From Bacillota bacterium (GTDB lineage: Bacteria; Bacillota; Clostridia; Acetivibrionales; DSM-1351), in assembly GCA_023412275.1 (NCBI GenBank), contig JAEYNY010000080.1, positions 1 to 29,980 of the forward strand: 29,980 nucleotides of DNA. Reading direction: 5' to 3'. Shown here piece after piece: positions 23,282-29,980 of the stretch; positions within the stretch are counted from its first letter, which is position 1; every line of letters starts with the position of its first letter. The position numbers and the translations under genes were made by a program. Below the pieces are notes generated by a model. It was not told where the DNA came from. It saw only the letters and a program-made list of their open reading frames with translations, and did not search any database.

Positions 23282-24376
23282 TTAAACATTAAATCTGAAT
23301 AATGTAACATCTCCATCATGCATTACATATTCCTTACCTTCGGACCGAACCAGTCCCTTTTCCTTTGCAACAGTATATGAGCCACAACTAATTAAATCGG
23401 CATAAGCTACAATTTCAGCTCTGATAAAACCCCTTTCAAAGTCGCTATGGATTTTACCTGCAGCCTGGGGTGCTTTAGTTCCGTTTGTAATAGTCCAGGC
23501 TCTTACTTCCTGTGGACCGGCAGTAAGATAGCTTATGAGTCCCAGAATTTTGTAACTGGCTTTAATAAGCTTGTCCAGACCAGATTCTTCAAGTCCCATA
23601 GCCTCAAGGAAATCAGCTTTTTCTGCATCATCCAGCTGAGCAATTTCTTCCTCAATCTTTGCACAAATTACCATAACTTCTGAATTTTCTTCAGCAGCCA
23701 CTTCTTTAAGTTCCGCAAGGAATCTGTTACTATCCAGTGAAGATAGGTCTTCCTCTGAAACATTTGCAGCATAAAGAACAGGTTTTAATGTTATAAGAAA
23801 TAACTGGTCAACAAGCTGCTGCTGCTCTTGGTCAAAAGACATTGACCTTACAGGTTTTCCGCTCTCAAGGTGAGCTTTAATAGATTCGTAGAGCTCCATT
23901 TCAATCTGGAACTTCTTGTCTCCTGATTTAAGCATTTTTTTCGTTCTGTCGATTCTTCTCTCTATCATTTCAAGATCTGAGAAAATCAATTCCAGATTAA
24001 TTGTTTCAATGTCTCTTTTTGGGCCAATAGAACCGTCAACATGAACAATATTGCTATCTTCAAAACATCTGACAACATGAACTATTGAATCAACTTCTCT
24101 TATGTGAGAAAGAAATTTATTTCCCAACCCTTCACCTTTGCTTGCACCTTTAACAAGGCCGGCGATATCAACAAACTCAATTACAGTAGGGGTAATTTTT
24201 TCAGGGTTATACATTTTGGCAAGCATGTCCAGTCTTTCGTCTGGAACAGCTACAATCCCTACATTTGGTTCAATAGTACAAAATGGATAATTTGCACTCT
24301 CCGCACCTGCTTTTGTTATAGCATTAAACAGAGTGCTTTTGCCTACGTTAGGTAGTCCTACAATTCCTAATTTCAT
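23282..24376 (-). CDS. ychF: Redox-responsive ATPase YchF (OLA1 family)
   Basis: A 364-aa Obg-like P-loop protein that prefers ATP to GTP and associates with ribosomes. G1 is GLPNVGKS (about residues 7-14) and G3 is DIAGLVKG. G4 is the altered NVSE, in place of NKxD, which is the basis for ATP use in this family. A coiled-coil region lies in the middle, and the C-terminal TGS-like domain (GPQEVRAWTI, RAEIVAYADLI, FRFNV end) is complete. It has its own consensus promoter and shares a terminator with the convergent histidine-repeat gene. Confidence 0.97.
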   Translation of the reverse strand: MKLGIVGLPNVGKSTLFNAITKAGAESANYPFCTIEPNVGIVAVPDERLDMLAKMYNPEKITPTVIEFVDIAGLVKGASKGEGLGNKFLSHIREVDSIVHVVRCFEDSNIVHVDGSIGPKRDIETINLELIFSDLEMIERRIDRTKKMLKSGDKKFQIEMELYESIKAHLESGKPVRSMSFDQEQQQLVDQLFLITLKPVLYAANVSEEDLSSLDSNRFLAELKEVAAEENSEVMVICAKIEEEIAQLDDAEKADFLEAMGLEESGLDKLIKASYKILGLISYLTAGPQEVRAWTITNGTKAPQAAGKIHSDFERGFIRAEIVAYADLISCGSYTVAKEKGLVRSEGKEYVMHDGDVTLFRFNV

Positions 24377-24425
24377 TTATATATCTATCCTCTCATGGTT
24401 TGTAACATCAAAAAATACCATAAAA

Positions 24426-24454
24426 ATTATATACTATATGATTTTTCATTGCAA
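24426..24454 (-). promoter_or_regulatory. Promoter of ychF
   Basis: On the minus strand: TTGCAA (24449-24454), 17-nt spacer, perfect TATAAT (24426-24431), about 50 nt before the ychF start. Confidence 0.75.
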
Positions 24455-24643
24455 TAATATTAAGTTTATGCGTTGTATTATTGATTTTATTTTTTTAATA
24501 AATTAATATATAAAGCGAGAAAAAATAATCAGACATACAATATTCACAATCGTATACTAGAATATAAATACAATAAGAAATTTGTATGTTAAGTAATAAA
24601 TAATATTAACCATATATTTTTGAAAAAATCAGGAGGTATATTT

Positions 24644-25042
24644 ATGTATTGTAGAAATTGCGGAAACGTTGTGAATGATCAGGCTGTTATATGCGTTACA
24701 TGTGGAGTTCCTACAGGAAAAGGGAATAACTTTTGTCCTTTATGTGGCGAAGCAACCGATTCAATGTCTCAGGTATGTATGAAATGTGGTTTTACTTTAA
24801 ATAATTACGGACAGCAAAAGTCAAAGCTTGCTGCAGGATTGTTTGGGATTTTCCTTGGCGCGTTCGGTGTTCACAGATTTTATTTGGGTTATATAGGGAT
24901 TGGTCTGGCACAGTTGTTACTGACTGTTTTATCATGCTTTATTCTTTCACCAATCATTTGGGTTTGGGGACTGATAGAAGGAATATTGATTCTTGCCGGT
25001 TCGATTAATAAGGATGCTAAAGGTTTAGCGTTAAAGGATTAA
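24644..25042 (+). CDS. Zinc-ribbon and TM2 domain membrane protein
   Basis: A 132-aa protein with two parts. Residues 1-50 hold four CxxC knuckles (CRNCG, CVTCG, CPLCG, CMKCG), giving two zinc ribbons. From about residue 60 the TM2 domain has two membrane helices linked by GAFGVHRFYLGYIGIG, the TM2 signature with its polar turn. Such proteins are common in Firmicutes; their role is not known. ATG 24644 has a perfect 'aggagg' 7 nt upstream; the frame extends 24 nt further without an SD. I found no clear promoter in the 267-bp gap after ychF. Confidence 0.9.
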   Translation: MYCRNCGNVVNDQAVICVTCGVPTGKGNNFCPLCGEATDSMSQVCMKCGFTLNNYGQQKSKLAAGLFGIFLGAFGVHRFYLGYIGIGLAQLLLTVLSCFILSPIIWVWGLIEGILILAGSINKDAKGLALKD

Positions 25043-25058
25043 ATATATAAAGTTTTTA

Positions 25059-25087
25059 GCAGATAGGAATTACAAATTCCTATCTGC
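25059..25087. terminator. Strong hairpin between convergent genes, without a T-tract
   Basis: Perfect 13-bp inverted repeat gcagataggaatt (25059-25071) / aattcctatctgc (25075-25087) around only three bases. It lies between the TM2 gene and the convergent MerR-type gene. Neither strand has a good T-run after it, so it may stop RNA decay or act with a factor rather than as a standard terminator. Confidence 0.55.
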
Positions 25088-25106
25088 AGGTTGAAATGAG
25101 GAATAC

Positions 25107-25697
25107 CTATTTTCCGATGAGTTTTTTCAGTTTACCTGCGAGAGATGTGTTTTTCCGTTCTCTCCAATTGGTAATATACCTGTCTACCTCCTGAAAATGC
25201 TTGTCCATTTTCATTTCCAGTTTACGGGAACTATTTTCAACGCAAGCTCCAAGTTCTAGCTTGGAGCTATGAATTTCTTTTGAAATATGTTCTCGAGTAC
25301 TTATAAATTCTGCGGCAACATTATTAAAAAGCTGTTCTTTAATACCGTTTAAGGCTTCCAGTATCATAGACATTTCAGCACTGCTAAGTTCTTCCAATCT
25401 CTTTGAAACTACTGCAGGAAGCTGTTCTGTCTGAAGTGGGACACTGATGTCTTTAGGCTTAATAATATTTTCGTCTTCAAGAATTTTTCTTATGGCTTTC
25501 AGCTCAAGACCTTGATCCCGCATTGCTTTAATCTGATACATTAAATTTGCAAGGTCAGTAGTATAATAGCGTCTGCCTCTGTTGTCCTTGGGGATATTTA
25601 ACCCGAATTCCTTTTCATAAAATCTTAAAGCATGATCTGTTATATTCAAAGATGTGCTAAGCTCTGTTATAGAATATCTTTCTTTGAGTACTTCCAT
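25107..25697 (-). CDS. MerR-type HTH protein with coiled-coil C-terminus
   Basis: A 196-aa protein. Residues 8-75 form a MerR-like winged helix: YSITELSTSLNITDHALRFY, then KDNRGRRYYTTDLANLMY. Unlike classic MerR sensors, the rest has no metal-binding cysteines (a single Cys). It is a helical, probably coiled-coil region ending in a basic tail (SLAGKLKKLIGK). This architecture resembles DNA-binding chromosome or regulatory proteins of the RacA kind, but identity with RacA is not claimed. A moderate promoter lies upstream in the gap after the pseudouridine synthase gene. Confidence 0.8.
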   Translation of the reverse strand: MEVLKERYSITELSTSLNITDHALRFYEKEFGLNIPKDNRGRRYYTTDLANLMYQIKAMRDQGLELKAIRKILEDENIIKPKDISVPLQTEQLPAVVSKRLEELSSAEMSMILEALNGIKEQLFNNVAAEFISTREHISKEIHSSKLELGACVENSSRKLEMKMDKHFQEVDRYITNWRERKNTSLAGKLKKLIGK

Positions 25698-25717
25698 GGA
25701 ACCATCTACCCCCTGTA

Positions 25718-25745
25718 ACTATATCTATAAATACGTACAATGCAA
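25718..25745 (-). promoter_or_regulatory. Probable promoter of the MerR-type gene
   Basis: On the minus strand: TTGCAT (25740-25745), 16-nt spacer, TATAGT (25718-25723), about 20 nt before the start codon. Confidence 0.5.
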
Positions 25746-25789
25746 TTTGATAGTACCATAAGACATTATTCGTGTAAAATATTTACATA

Positions 25790-26689
25790 TTATTGGCTTA
25801 GTATTTCCAGTAGTCCGGCTATATCAGAAGGAAGCTCAGCCGTGAATATAACTTCTTTTCCGGTAACGGGATGAAGTATTTTGGTTCTATAGGAATGAAG
25901 GGCTTGCCGGGAAATGAATAAATTTGTATTTTCTGAATATAAAGTGTCACCATAGATAGGAAAACCCATTGCATGACAATGAACTCTTATTTGGTGTGTC
26001 CGTCCTGTCTCAAGGTTAAAACCCAGCAAGGCTGAATTATGTAAAGGGAAACTTCTCAGAACATTATAATGTGTTATTGATGGTGATCCTTCCTCTGAGA
26101 TATGTCTTAGCATAATACTGCCGGGCTTTCTGGCTATAGGTAGGTTTATAGTACCTTCACTTTTTTCAGGTATACCTTGTACAACACCCAAATATTCCTT
26201 TTTAAATAAATTGGTATGCATTTGTTGGATGAGTATTTCTTGAGTAAACTGGTTTTTTGCAAAAATGATAATACCTGAAGTTTCTCTGTCAAGTCTGCTG
26301 ACAGGGCGTACTTTTTTGGTAACACCTTTCTGTTTCAGATAATAAACTATACCGTTGGCTATGGTATTATCCGGATGGTAGCTGGTAGGATGGACTACAA
26401 TTCCGGGCTGCTTGTTAAGGACCAGCATACATTCATCTTCAAATATAATATCAAGGGGTATGTCCTGAGGCTCAATATTCTCACACTCTTCCTCAAGATC
26501 AAGTATTACCTTGAGCCTGTCCTCCTCTTTAACAATATAATTAACTTTTTCGGGGTGTTCGTTTACATAAATTTTCTGCTGCAATTTTAGCTTTTTTATA
26601 AGTCTTTCAGAAAGCTGAAGTCCGTTTTTTAAAACATGCTTAAGGGTTTTTCCGGCCTCATTCTCACTGACTATCCGCTCTAATAACAT
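25790..26689 (-). CDS. RluA-family pseudouridine synthase
   Basis: A 299-aa RNA-modifying enzyme. An S4-like RNA-binding domain occupies about residues 12-75 (GLQLSERLIKKLKLQQKIYVN). The catalytic domain has the RluA motif RLDRETSGIIIFAKN (catalytic Asp at about residue 133), VVHPTSYHP, and the late RTHQIRVHCHAMGFPIYGD. The family isomerises specific uridines in rRNA or tRNA; which site cannot be read. The minus-strand ATG at 26689 follows a perfect 'aggagg'. Length is typical of RluD/YlyB-like members. Confidence 0.93.
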   Translation of the reverse strand: MLLERIVSENEAGKTLKHVLKNGLQLSERLIKKLKLQQKIYVNEHPEKVNYIVKEEDRLKVILDLEEECENIEPQDIPLDIIFEDECMLVLNKQPGIVVHPTSYHPDNTIANGIVYYLKQKGVTKKVRPVSRLDRETSGIIIFAKNQFTQEILIQQMHTNLFKKEYLGVVQGIPEKSEGTINLPIARKPGSIMLRHISEEGSPSITHYNVLRSFPLHNSALLGFNLETGRTHQIRVHCHAMGFPIYGDTLYSENTNLFISRQALHSYRTKILHPVTGKEVIFTAELPSDIAGLLEILSQ

Positions 26690-26749
26690 TAAAATCCTCC
26701 TGACAATAATGAAAACAATAAATGATATATAGTATATACTGCTTGATAT

Positions 26750-26779
26750 ATTGTACTATAAATGGAATTTGATACGCAA
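26750..26779 (-). promoter_or_regulatory. Probable promoter of the pseudouridine synthase gene
   Basis: On the minus strand: TTGCGT (26774-26779), 18-nt spacer, TACAAT (26750-26755), about 60 nt before the start. It is back to back with the plus-strand promoter at 26796. Confidence 0.5.
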
Positions 26780-26795
26780 AAGTTTTATAATTAAC

Positions 26796-26824
26796 TTGAT
26801 AAACCAAAACAAAGTAGATAAAAT
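26796..26824 (+). promoter_or_regulatory. Promoter of the methionine gamma-lyase-like gene
   Basis: TTGATA (26796-26801), 17-nt spacer, TAAAAT (26819-26824), about 37 nt before the ATG. Confidence 0.65.
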
Positions 26825-26860
26825 CATGTATATATAAACTACGAAAGAGGAATTTTACCA

Positions 26861-28147
26861 ATGGATTTACAAACAAGAGAATTTTTAAAACAGAAGTTTG
26901 AAATAGATGATAAGATTATCGAATTGGCTGAACAAGCTGAAAAAGATGCACAAGAGGTATTTGCACGAATTGACAGCACAAAGCAGCTGAACCAGTTGAA
27001 AGTAATAAAGGCAATGCAGGAAAATAAACTAAGCGATTCACATTTTAACGGAACAACCGGCTATGGCTATGACGACAGAGGAAGAGAGGTTCTGGACAGT
27101 GTTTATGCAAACATATTTCAAACTGAGGATGCTCTTGTACGCCATCAGATTGTTTCTGGTACCCAGGCACTTGCACTTTGCCTTTTTGGGAATCTAAGAC
27201 CGGGAGATGAGCTGGTAGCTGTTACAGGTAAACCATATGATACCCTGGAAGAAGTAATCGGAATAAGAGGAGAAAACTGCGGTTCTCTAAAAGAGTTCGG
27301 GGTAACGTACAGACAGGTGGATCTAAAGGATGGCAAACCGGATCTGGAAAAAATAAGAGTAACGGTTTCCGAAAAAACAAAGATGGCAATGATTCAGCGT
27401 TCAAGAGGTTATTCATGGAGAGATGCATTGTCCATTCAGGATATAAAAAAAGTAATAGAAACAGTAAAAGAAGTTAACAGTAACATAATTGTAATGGTAG
27501 ATAACTGTTACGGGGAGTTTGTTGAGGTGTTAGAGCCTACACAGGTGGGAGCAGATATAATAGCGGGTTCCCTCATAAAGAATCCCGGTGGAGGACTTGC
27601 ACTGACCGGCGGTTATATAGCAGGAAGGAAGAACCTTGTGGAACAAGCAGCATACAGACTAACATCTCCGGGCCTTGGAAAAGAAGTTGGTGCTTCTTTG
27701 GGAAACAACAGGCTTATGTTCCAAGGCTTATTTATGTCACCTCATGTGGTGGCGGAAAGTCTTAAGGGTGCTGTATTTTGTGCTGCACTTATGGAACGGG
27801 CAGGATTTGAGACAATGCCTTCTGTAAAGTCGCATAGAAGTGATATAATACAATCAGTAAAATTTAATAATAAAGAAAGCCTTATTGCATTTTGTCAAGG
27901 TATACAGAAAGGGTCACCTGTAGATTCTTATGTTACACCTCAACCATGGGACATGCCGGGATATGATTCACCGGTTATCATGGCAGCCGGAGCATTTGTA
28001 CAGGGGTCATCTATTGAACTCAGTGCCGATGCGCCTATCAAAGAACCTTATGTGGCATACATGCAGGGCGGTCTGGTATATGAACACGTTAAGCTGGGGA
28101 ATATTATTGCTTTGCAGAAACTGCTAGATCAGGGAATGGTAAAGTAA
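26861..28147 (+). CDS. Methionine gamma-lyase family PLP protein (YnbB-like)
   Basis: A 428-aa cytosolic fold-type I PLP enzyme of the family once labelled 'aluminium resistance protein' (Pfam Met_gamma_lyase). Family marks are HFNGTTGYGYDDRGREVLD, VSGTQALALCLFGNLRPGDE and the PLP-lysine region AGSLIKNPGGGLALTGGYIA, with a conserved Asp in MVDNCYGEFVE before it. A role in C-S lyase chemistry is suggested by the family name but not proven for this group. ATG 26861 lies 17 nt after 'gaaagagg'; the SD is weak or distant. The HlyD-like gene follows 50 nt later. Confidence 0.9.
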   Translation: MDLQTREFLKQKFEIDDKIIELAEQAEKDAQEVFARIDSTKQLNQLKVIKAMQENKLSDSHFNGTTGYGYDDRGREVLDSVYANIFQTEDALVRHQIVSGTQALALCLFGNLRPGDELVAVTGKPYDTLEEVIGIRGENCGSLKEFGVTYRQVDLKDGKPDLEKIRVTVSEKTKMAMIQRSRGYSWRDALSIQDIKKVIETVKEVNSNIIVMVDNCYGEFVEVLEPTQVGADIIAGSLIKNPGGGLALTGGYIAGRKNLVEQAAYRLTSPGLGKEVGASLGNNRLMFQGLFMSPHVVAESLKGAVFCAALMERAGFETMPSVKSHRSDIIQSVKFNNKESLIAFCQGIQKGSPVDSYVTPQPWDMPGYDSPVIMAAGAFVQGSSIELSADAPIKEPYVAYMQGGLVYEHVKLGNIIALQKLLDQGMVK

Positions 28148-28197
28148 AGGCGAGATGAAACAACACTAAAGAAAAGGTAATAGGTGGAGGGAAACAA

Positions 28198-29451
28198 ATG
28201 GGGAATGTATTCAAAATCAAGGGCATTAAAATAGGCACACTGATTATGGGAATCTTTCTACTGATATATCTGCCATCATTGCTTTACATAACATTTGGTA
28301 ATACAATTGAAAAAGATATATTGAAGAACGGTAAAATAGAAGTAATCCAAAACGTTGATGGTATTTTGATTAGAAATGAAAAGGTTATAGATTCTCCGGA
28401 TGACGGTAATTGTGTTATGGATGCGGTAGAGGGTGAAAAGGTTCCTGCTTTTTACAGAATTGCTACTATAGTTAAAAATGTACCCGTTTCAACTTACGAG
28501 GAACTTAAAAAAAAGGAAATGCAAATTAGCAGTGCACAAAAAGCTCAAAAAGAGAATTTGGGAGTTTTCTCCGGCGACATAATTAAGCTTGACTCGGAAA
28601 TAATTGAAAAGGTGAAAAATTTGGGGCAACAGTCAGTAAGAGGAAGCTTAGTTGAAAGCTACGATACTCTGTCTGATATTGATAGTGTTGTTTACAGAAA
28701 ATCCGATATATTTGGCGATAACAGTAAATCTGCAAAATATATAAACAGTCTGATCAGTGAAAAAGCTGAAATTGAAAGCAGACTAAACAATAATGTGAAA
28801 GAGGTAAGAGCAGGTTCTGCGGGATTGATATCCTTTGCTATAGATGGTTACGAATCTCTGTTGACTCCTGGTTTTATAAAAAGTGCTACTCCTCAGGATT
28901 TAGAAAATATTACAGTTAAAAATACAAACAGGGACTTTAATGTAGTCGATGTAAAAAAAGGTGAGCCTATTGCGAAGTTAGTAAAAGATCTGGATAATTA
29001 CATGGTTACTGTAGTGGACCAAAAAGCAGCAAAGGATTTGACAAAAGATAAGCTCGTAACCCTCAGAATTAATGATATAGGTTACAGTATGGATGCAGTG
29101 ATAAATTACAGTTCGGATGTTATAAACGGGAAAAAAATTATATCATTTAAATATGATACAGGTTTAGATGAAACTATAGGTATGCGCAGGATAAATGTTG
29201 ATGTAGTGTTATCCAGTTATAGTGGATTGAAGGTTCCTAGAAGCTGCCTTCAGAATATTAATATTAATAATCAAACTGCCAAAATTTGTATATTAAAAGG
29301 GAATACAGCTACCTTTAAAGAGGTAAAAATAGTAGGGATGAATGACGATGCTGCAATAATTGATAATCCCGATGGGGAGTCATCAGTAGCACTTTACAAC
29401 ACATACATTCTAAATCCCAAAAACGTACAGGAGGGACAGATAATTGATTGA
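28198..29451 (+). CDS. HlyD-like membrane fusion/adaptor protein
   Basis: A 417-aa protein with one N-terminal membrane segment (about residues 13-33). A barrel-sandwich-like section follows (KIEVIQNVDGILIRNEKVI, then AVEGEKVPAFYRIA), then a coiled-coil hairpin (about 100-205) and a beta-rich C-terminal half ending in a conserved YNTYILNP stretch. The order resembles HlyD-type periplasmic adaptors, but no transporter gene is beside it. Similar proteins are found just upstream of yggS in Clostridia, so a role in envelope or division is possible; this is inference. ATG 28198 follows 'ggtggaggg'. The end overlaps yggS by 8 nt. Confidence 0.75.
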   Translation: MGNVFKIKGIKIGTLIMGIFLLIYLPSLLYITFGNTIEKDILKNGKIEVIQNVDGILIRNEKVIDSPDDGNCVMDAVEGEKVPAFYRIATIVKNVPVSTYEELKKKEMQISSAQKAQKENLGVFSGDIIKLDSEIIEKVKNLGQQSVRGSLVESYDTLSDIDSVVYRKSDIFGDNSKSAKYINSLISEKAEIESRLNNNVKEVRAGSAGLISFAIDGYESLLTPGFIKSATPQDLENITVKNTNRDFNVVDVKKGEPIAKLVKDLDNYMVTVVDQKAAKDLTKDKLVTLRINDIGYSMDAVINYSSDVINGKKIISFKYDTGLDETIGMRRINVDVVLSSYSGLKVPRSCLQNININNQTAKICILKGNTATFKEVKIVGMNDDAAIIDNPDGESSVALYNTYILNPKNVQEGQIID

Positions 29452-29980
29452 TGAAACTATAAAGCAAAATCTGGACGATATATATTCCAGAATAAAAGTG
29501 GCTGCAGAAAAAAGCGGGAGAAAAGCAGAAGACATAAAGCTTATTGCAGTTACTAAAACTGTTGAGGTTGATAGAATAAGAAATATTAGTGAATACGGAG
29601 TCCCGGACTTTGGTGAAAATAGGGTACAGGAGCTCTTGGAAAAGTACGACAAATTTGATGAATCAATAAAATGGCATTTAATAGGGCATTTACAAACAAA
29701 TAAAGTAAAATATATTATTGATAAAGTTCATATGATACATTCCGTAGACAGCTTTGAACTGGCGAAGGAAATTGACAACCGAGCAGGTAAAGCAGGCAAA
29801 AAGATGAACGTGCTTTTACAGGTAAACGTTTCAGGTGAAGAAACGAAGTTTGGGATTAGTCCAGAAGAAGTTAATGTATATGTGGAGTATATTTCCCAAT
29901 TAGAGAATTTATCTTTAAGGGGAATGATGACTATAGCCCCATTTGCGGATAATACCCAGGAAATAAGACCTATATTTAAG
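29444..29980 (+). CDS. yggS: YggS/PLPBP family pyridoxal phosphate protein (3' truncated by window)
   Basis: The first 179 codons of a PLP-homeostasis protein, with no catalytic activity known in the family. The PLP lysine is K38 in LIAVTKTV. FGENRVQELLEK, WHLIGHLQTNKVK and VLLQVNVSGEETKFG are the family hallmarks. The start is TTG 29444, with 'aggaggg' 8 nt upstream, inside the end of the HlyD-like gene; the ATG at 29451 and the TTG at 29448 run into a stop. In Firmicutes this gene (ylmE) usually leads into sepF (ylmF) and other division genes, which would lie beyond the window. Confidence 0.95.
   Translation, partial: MIDETIKQNLDDIYSRIKVAAEKSGRKAEDIKLIAVTKTVEVDRIRNISEYGVPDFGENRVQELLEKYDKFDESIKWHLIGHLQTNKVKYIIDKVHMIHSVDSFELAKEIDNRAGKAGKKMNVLLQVNVSGEETKFGISPEEVNVYVEYISQLENLSLRGMMTIAPFADNTQEIRPIFK

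Noticed and set aside
24534..24541. CATACAAT resembling a sporulation sigma -10 element before the TM2 gene
   Set aside because: No matching -35 for sigma-E, sigma-G or sigma-K at the right distance; likely chance in AT-rich DNA.
1..29980. CRISPR array, prophage, IS element or toxin-antitoxin system
   Set aside because: No regularly spaced direct repeats, integrase, transposase or recognisable toxin-antitoxin pair was seen in any frame.

Overview
The window is low-GC DNA from an endospore-forming Firmicute of the class Clostridia. Codon use is AT-rich, Shine-Dalgarno (SD) sites are strong, and TTG starts are frequent. Sporulation genes are present (a PdaA-type deacetylase, YqfC, YqfD). The gene order yqfC-yqfD-phoH-pgpH-ybeY-dgkA-cdd-era-yqzL-recO is the one known from Bacillus subtilis. 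The general look fits the Ruminiclostridium/Clostridium cellulolyticum group, but that placement is inference.

Layout. 1-411: the end of an rRNA operon (23S 3' end, spacer, 5S, terminator). 412-1215: about 800 bp with no convincing gene. It holds an isolated consensus promoter and, downstream of it, a 189-bp element bounded by a near-perfect inverted repeat with nested hairpins. 1216-3157: queC-queD-queE, which make the 7-deazaguanine precursor of queuosine. 3289-3364: tRNA-Trp on the minus strand with its own promoter and terminator. 3525-4938: two tandem DUF881 membrane proteins with their own promoter and terminator. 5109-14046: a long tight operon running from pdaA through yqfC-yqfD and phoH-pgpH-ybeY-dgkA-cdd-era-yqzL to recO, followed at once by a cardiolipin synthase (14050-15510). 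It combines spore cortex and sporulation functions with c-di-AMP turnover, rRNA maturation, lipid phosphorylation and recombination. 15632-15712: a possible 26-residue membrane microprotein with a very good SD.

15727-21791: a minus-strand acyltransferase lies divergent from an HD phosphohydrolase. The hydrolase is followed by a heterodimeric ABC exporter pair, one half with a degenerate ATP site, and a coiled-coil protein carrying a J-domain-like motif. 21876-25042: a mix of small transcription units (DUF896, a lone CheW, a histidine-repeat YmaF-like protein, YchF, a zinc-ribbon/TM2 protein), mostly separated by hairpin terminators shared between convergent genes. 25107-26689: a MerR-type regulator and an RluA-family pseudouridine synthase on the minus strand. 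26861-29980: a methionine gamma-lyase-like PLP enzyme, a HlyD-like membrane protein, and the start of a YggS/PLPBP gene cut by the window end.

Most of the window is conserved chromosomal core. No CRISPR array, prophage, insertion sequence or toxin-antitoxin locus was seen. The best candidates for something undescribed are the structured element behind the orphan promoter (648-948), the 26-aa membrane ORF, the coiled-coil protein with an HPE motif, and the histidine-repeat protein.
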